A stretch of DNA of 64,000 nucleotides from positions 1,764,001-1,828,000 of the forward strand of contig NC_083534.1 in the NCBI RefSeq assembly GCF_032362555.1, read 5' to 3'. The position numbers and the translations under genes were made by a program. The notes beneath the pieces are model-generated. The model ran no database searches and was not told the DNA's origin. It saw nothing but the letters and a program-made list of their open reading frames with translations. Numbering within the stretch: position 1 is the first letter of the stretch; each line of letters starts with the position of its first letter. This DNA comes from Amyelois transitella. Taxonomy: Eukaryota > Arthropoda > Insecta > Lepidoptera > Pyralidae. Positions 59,327 to 64,000 of this stretch are shown piece by piece.

Positions 59327-60060
59327 TTAGGGCTCAAACACATAAACACGTTACGACGACGCAACGTACAACGATGCGGCGTCGTTTCACGATACGACGT
59401 CGCATCGTGGAAATCTACGTCACGACGTCGTAACGTACCGATGCACGATACGACGTCGTGACGTTAGAAACTCACGTTGCAATCCTGCGCAGTTGTATTC
59501 AAAATTCAAAGATGACGGATGTCATTGAAGTCGATCATTTAATTACCCTAGTCGAGCAGCGTCCCGTACTATGGGACAAAACATCTGAAGAATACAAGAA
59601 TAAAAATTCAAAAACAACAGCATGGAAAGAGGTGTGCGAAAATTTATTTCCTGGTTTTCAAGAATTATGCAATCAAGAAAAAACAAAATATGGTAAGTAA
59701 TATCCTATATTTTATTTAGTTGCCAACTAAGAGCTCCCACATCACTATTAGGCTGCAGTTAGACGACGCGAAAAAATTCTTGCGGCCGCCGCGCGGCGAC
59801 CGCGCGGTGGCCGCGTACTAACTGTTCAGTTATAGCAAATTTATGTTTTATTATCTAGGACGTAAAGTTGAAATTAATTTTGAGTAACTAACTGCGCGGT
59901 GACCGCGCGGCGTTCGCTCCTCGATCACACGGCGGCCGCGCGGCCGTCTCGCTCGAATCACTCGAATGTTCTCGATGTACGCCCCGCGCCGGCGTCCCCG
60001 CATTCTCCTTTCATTGGACTTGCGTAGACATCGTGACGCGCGGACATCGTGATTTCGAAG

Positions 60061-62102
60061 ATGGATGAACTGAGTATCAATCCTGAGACATTGATATCTT
60101 TAGTGGAAGAAAGAAATATCCTTTGGGATAAAACAAGCGAATCCTATAAGGATAAACGTCAAACACTAAAAGCCTGGCATGACCTATGTTCAATTATAAA
60201 AGAAGATTTCAATGACCTTCCAATTGGGGAAAAAAACACATACGGTAAGTTTTCCATCTTTTATTTGGTAATTAAAAAATTGTGAACATTCATCATCATC
60301 ATAAATCGCAAAAAAATATTATTTGAGTTAAGTTTAAAATTGTTTTTTAACTGTGATATTCTTGCAATAAACGAGTGATTTGATAATTTTGAGTATCTAT
60401 ATATATTTGTTTTGCCATGGTACACTGCCCTGAGGAGAAACAAAATATTCAGCAAAATTTTGACGAACATTGTCTGCTATTAAAGGATCTGCATATTCTG
60501 ATCGTGACAGTGTCTGTAGTTCAAAGCCTGAATCGACAATTAAATTACCTATGCCCTGTTCTTTATGTATGAAGTTTTGTAATAAACAACAGGTTTTTAC
60601 AATGTCGACTGTGAGCTCCAAAGATACATTTGAAGGCCGATGGAGGATCCTCCATTTATTGGCCATTATGCCGAAAGCGCATTCCACATAACGTCTTGCT
60701 CTAGTAAGACGATAATTAAATATTGACATTGTTTCATTGAGTTCTCGACCACTAAATGGTCTCAGTACATTTTTGTGCAACGCGAATGCTTCATCCGCGA
60801 CAAATACGTACGGTAATTGAAAATTAGTCTCTGGAATCAGAGCAGGCTGTGGTAAGTTAAGTGTATTGTTCAGCAGTCTCTTCCAAAAGACAGTTTCTTT
60901 AAAAACACTTGAATCGCAGTCCTTGCCATATGCACCAATATCTACAAATATAAAATTATAATTGGTGTCAACGACTGCCATTAATACAATAGAAAAAAAG
61001 TGTTTGTAATTTAAGAACATTGATCCAGATTTTGTAGGTTTAATTATTCTGATATGCTTCCCATCCACAGCACCTAGGCAGTGGGGAAAATTTGCAATAA
61101 CAGCAAAGTCTTCAGCAATATTCAGCCATTCATTTTCTGATGGTATTTTCATATATATGTTTACTAGTTCTGACCATATACAGTTACACACTTCTTTAAT
61201 GATAAACGATAATGTTGTTTTTCCAATTCTAAATGCGTATCTTAAATCGGCAAACGTGTGACCTGTTGCCAAGTACCTGTAAATATATAAAATGATATTA
61301 AGGAACTTATTTCAAGCAATTAATTATACTAATAGTATTAATATTAATTAACATGTTTCCTGATAATGAAACATAAAGAGGAATCATGCGAATTAAAAAT
61401 AACTATATTTTTTAATGTGAATATTATTTTTAAATTCCAGGTAAAAAAGTTATTCAGAAATGGAAAAATATGCGAGATGGGTGGATGAAATGCGAAAAGA
61501 AAATGAGGGAAAACAAATCTGGATCTGCAACAAAAAAAGTTCATAAGTACCCATACTATGATAATATGTTGTTTTTAAAGAAAATATACAACCCCCGCGA
61601 AACTAATTCAAATTTTAAGAATTCTGAGCCAGGAAAAAGTAAACCAAATACGAAAAATAAAGAATTGAGTGATGTGGATGCAAAATTCATGAAGTTTATG
61701 GACTCTGTTGAAAAAGAAGAAGACAGTCGTATGATGTCGTTCTTTAAAGGAATTTTACCAACTGTTGAACAATTCAATGATGAAGATACTGTTGAGTTTC
61801 AGTACCAGGTGATGTCTATTGTGAGAAATATAAAAGCTAAAAACCAACAGCTCCAGAATGCTGGTTCGAAAAGGCCTTACTTTACTCCACCACCCGAGAC
61901 TACGTATCGTCGAGAAGGCGAAAATGTATCATACGAAAGCACCTATCAGTATGGTTACACTACTGCTGCTGGATCTGGACGTCCGACAACACAACAATCA
62001 TCTTATTCTGAAGAGTCCGAATCTACCGTAGGTGGAGAGCAATACAATTTTGCCAGTCCATCCAATTCAAGTATCGACGATTTAGATTTTACAAATATAT
62101 AG
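60061..62102 (+). CDS. Harb-C MADF/BESS-type protein, 281 residues
   Basis: Exons 60061-60244 and 61441-62102 (184+662 nt, phase 1), donor TACG/GTAAGT, acceptor AATTCCAG. MADF: PETLISLVEERNILWDKTSE, TLKAWHDLCSIIKEDF, VIQKWKNMRDGWMKCEKKM, KVHKYPYYDNMLFLKKI. BESS-like: SRMMSFFKGILPTVEQFNDE, TVEFQYQVMSIVRNI. A further in-frame start exists 12 nt upstream; 60061 was chosen for its AAG-ATG-G context. The transposase exon 2 sits in its intron on the other strand. Confidence 0.9.
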
Positions 62103-62490
62103 TCTGCCTTACAAATTTATATATATAATGATTAATAAATACCACTTGACCAAGTAATTGTTATTATTTATTTACTTACCGCAATGTCACTGCTAATCTT
62201 TCTGTGGGGGTAATACTGTCCCGCATGTTAGTGTTCTGGTGCTTCAATTTATCATGTATGAAGTTGAGTAGTTTATCAAATGTTTTAACATCCATTCGGA
62301 AATAATCTGCGAATTCTTTTTCATCTTCTCGCAATTGGTTGTATAGCGTATGAAATTCACCAAACTCTTCTCGCCGTGCTAAAATAGGATGAATCCAAAA
62401 TTTTCTACAATTCTTTTTTTCTTTCTTTTTGCTTTGTCGGTACAAGTAATATGCAATCATAATTTTATTCTTCTTAGTCAAATAGCTCAT
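60397..62490 (-). CDS. Harb-C transposase (HARBI1-type), 396 residues
   Basis: Exon 1 62490-62180 (donor TTGCG/GTAAGT), exon 2 61276-60397 (acceptor TATTTACAG), joined in phase (311+880 nt). N-terminal CRKFWIHPILARREEFGEFH, SITPTERLAVTLR + YLATGHTFADLRYAF. DDE: HCLGAVDGKHIRIIKP (D), YVFVADEAFALHKNVLRP (D) and ARRYVECAFGIMANKWRIL (E). No lesion. Its intron contains MADF exon 2. Confidence 0.92.
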
Positions 62491-62889
62491 AACGAACACG
62501 TGTGAATTTTAAGAAAGACCAAGATCAACTGGAAATGGTTCGGGTTCGCAGTGGCGTGGCCACCAGGCCTGACCGCGCGGCCGCCGCGCGGTCACCATAC
62601 TTTCGTCGCGCGGCCGACACGCTGTAACATTCCGCGTCATATAAACGCGCCCTAAGACTGCTGGAAAATGATTTATCAAATCAAAGTAGAAACGAGGCTT
62701 CTAGAAATGAGAATAAGTCTGATGACTACTACTTTTTTATGAGTTTACTTCCACAAATGGAAAAATTCACGCCCTTTCAAAAGTTTAGAGTAAGACAAAA
62801 AATTAATCAAGCTCTTCTAGATGAGTTAAGTGTAAATGAAAGCACGTACCCTTCTAATGAATCATATATGTATGGGTATAGTACTCAAC

Positions 62890-63150
62890 AATAGAGGTAT
62901 ATCAATCTTATAATGAAAATACTGTCAATAAATAACAAAACTGTGATTTAAATAGTTAACTAATCGTCGTACAGATGAGAACTTTAATTTTAGAGAGAAG
63001 ATTTAGTTTTAAGATTAGCGTGGAATTATTATACTGACCACTAAGTATATCGACCTTGTAATAAAAATACTGTAAATGAGTGAGAAAACTGTGATTGTAG
63101 AAATAATTAATCGTAGTACAAACGAAAACTGTGATTTTAAAAATAAATGA
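62890..63150. repeat. Diverged two-copy duplication in the Harb-D 3' region
   Basis: aatactgtcaataaataaca, then actgtgatttaaatag and gtcgtacagatgagaac (62917-62985) recur as aatactgtaaatgagtgaga, actgtgattgtag and gtagtacaaacgaaaac (63067-63133), about 150 bp apart. Confidence 0.5.
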
Positions 63151-63377
63151 CAAACTGTTATGTTACTTATTTCATACGAAACGTTTTTATATTATATTTT
63201 TCGTCAAAGATAAATAATTAAGGCTGATTAGTGTGTAGTAGGTATTTAATTAAAATTATTGTATCTGGGAACTTAATACCGATGCCAAACTATTTACTAA
63301 ATTAGTAGGTACAACACTTCCTTTTTGAAACTATCAATAAATACAATTACAAATTACAATTTCGTTGTTTTACTTAC

Positions 63378-63673
63378 CCAAGCGTTATGTATAATTTTTC
63401 TGCTGGAGATATACCTCTAAAACTTTTTGGATTAATTCCAGACTGTAAATCACTCTTGATAGTTTCTAGAATATAGTCAAAAGTTTCTACACTCATTCTG
63501 GTGTAGTCGTAGAATTTATCGGGATTTTGTCTCTGTTCTTCATAATTTCGATAAAACTCGCCATTTATTTTCCTTGCCTTATAGTAGGGATCCACTTCTT
63601 CTTTTGCCCACAATAAATCGAGCGTTAGGAATACATTTGAATCAAAAAGATGTTGTCGCCGATTTTCAGACAT
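63378..63673 (-). pseudogene. Harb-D transposase exon 1 (exon 2 lost)
   Basis: Starts MSENRRQHLFDSNVFLTLDL, then RKINGEFYRNYEEQRQNPDK, FYDYTRMSVETFDYILETI and ISPAEKLYITLG with donor CTTGG/GTAAGT. No matching DDE exon of this element is found to its left; the place is occupied by Harb-C. Confidence 0.75.
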
Positions 63674-63838
63674 TTCGTTTGCGAATGTCGACAACACAAC
63701 CACGAACACATCACTACACCGCTACAGTACCGCGCGATCTGCCCGCTGGTTTCGAGAACAGGTATGCGTTGCCCGCCCCTCTCCCGCGCCGCCGCCGCCG
63801 CCGCCCCGCTGCCCGCAAAATTCGAGACCGAGGCCTTA

Positions 63839-64000
63839 GGGCTCCCACACATAAACACGATACGACGTCGCGTCGTACAACGATGCGGCGTCGTTTCACG
63901 ATACGACATCGTGTCGTGGAAATCTACGATGAGCATCGTAAAAAAACACGACATCGTAACGTAATGTGCCATGCACGATATACGGCACGGTGCCGTTGGT
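63839..64000 (+). mobile_element. Left end of another Harb-D-family element (Harb-E), runs off the window
   Basis: After TTA (63836-63838): GGGCTCCCACACATAAACAC, then caacgatgcggcgtcgtttc and cgtggaaatctacg, in the same orientation as the Harb-D left end at 59330. It is therefore a new copy and not Harb-D's own right end. Confidence 0.75.

Larger units (their letters stand above)
59751..62652 (+). mobile_element. Intact Harbinger Harb-C inside Harb-D
   Basis: Left end GGCTGCAGTTAGACGACGCG (after TTA, 59748-59750). The right end reads CGCGTCATATAAACGCGCCC and is followed by TAA (62653-62655). The ends match imperfectly, and the 3-bp flanks are not a direct repeat, so the exact borders are uncertain. 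The GCGCGGCCGCCGCGCGG-type subterminal regions on both sides do match. Both genes are open. Confidence 0.78.
59512..62894 (+). pseudogene. Harb-D MADF/BESS gene, middle lost
   Basis: Exon 1 59512-59692 reads VIEVDHLITLVEQRPVLWDK, TTAWKEVCENLFPGF, donor TATG/GTAAGT. The 3' part 62656-62894 reads DDYYFFMSLLPQMEKFTPFQ, KFRVRQKINQALLDEL (BESS) and ends YGYSTQQ. The second half of the MADF domain is absent. Exon 1 is close in style to the intact Harb-C gene. Confidence 0.72.
59330..63838 (+). mobile_element. Harbinger Harb-D, interrupted and partly replaced by Harb-C
   Basis: Left end GGGCTCAAACACATAAACAC after TTA (59327-59329), with ACGACGTCGTAACG-type subterminal motifs. It keeps MADF exon 1, the BESS-bearing end of MADF exon 2 (62653-62894) and transposase exon 1 (63673-63378). 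Transposase exon 2 and part of MADF exon 2 are gone where Harb-C sits. The right end is not in the window. The end coordinate given is where another same-family left end begins. Confidence 0.7.

Noticed and set aside
59008-59330. Ser/Ala-rich frames near 59.0-59.3 kb
   Set aside because: They follow GC-rich inverted repeats of a probable transposon end and have no start context or domain.

Overview
The window is insect DNA, almost certainly from a moth or butterfly. It is AT-rich, has spliced genes, and is crowded with transposon families typical of Lepidoptera: Lep1-type Helitrons ending in CTAG, tRNA-headed SINEs, RTE-like LINEs with TATG tails, many piggyBacs, PIF/Harbinger elements with MADF partner genes, mariner and BEL/Pao. 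The species cannot be named from sequence alone.

Left half (about 1-35 kb). Two host genes can be assembled from splice-compatible exons. A small plus-strand gene (1471-2921, three exons, 159 residues, no family recognised) converges on a large minus-strand gene (4918-34916, twelve coding exons, 644 residues) of the DUF229 family, a sulfatase-fold, membrane-anchored protein. The DUF229 gene covers about 30 kb because its introns hold transposons. Intron 9 contains a complete DIRS tyrosine-recombinase retrotransposon (7338-13212). Intron 3 contains an intact piggyBac (18388-20786) and a decayed pogo-like element (21024-32237). That pogo-like element was invaded by Helitrons, by an RTE LINE that a full-length CR1/L2-group LINE later entered, and by a second intact piggyBac.

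Right half (about 35-64 kb). No host gene is supported here. In order there are a Gypsy gag relic, a pogo-like transposase relic, a dead mariner, an intact two-exon piggyBac, a Harbinger relic, an internally deleted piggyBac, and a frameshifted piggyBac. The last is split by a Harbinger (Harb-A) that itself contains a second, intact Harbinger (Harb-B). Then follow a hAT relic, a piggyBac 5' end, RTE fragments, a hAT-like MITE, a tRNA-SINE, a BEL/Pao gag-protease relic, and a cluster of Harbingers (Harb-C intact inside Harb-D; the start of Harb-E at the window edge).

Main points. (1) Every Harbinger here that is complete enough to judge has its transposase and MADF genes convergent on opposite strands, with each gene's exon inside the other's intron and no exon overlap. 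(2) The DIRS element keeps unequal inverted ends, an internal complementary region that spells out both ends, and an ATT at each border that matches the predicted circle junction; its RT and recombinase frames overlap for 1.84 kb. (3) Two piggyBacs have non-TTAA duplications (TTAG, ATAA). (4) A five-level nest can be unwound to the base, and the RTE reading frame is restored when the inner LINE is removed.
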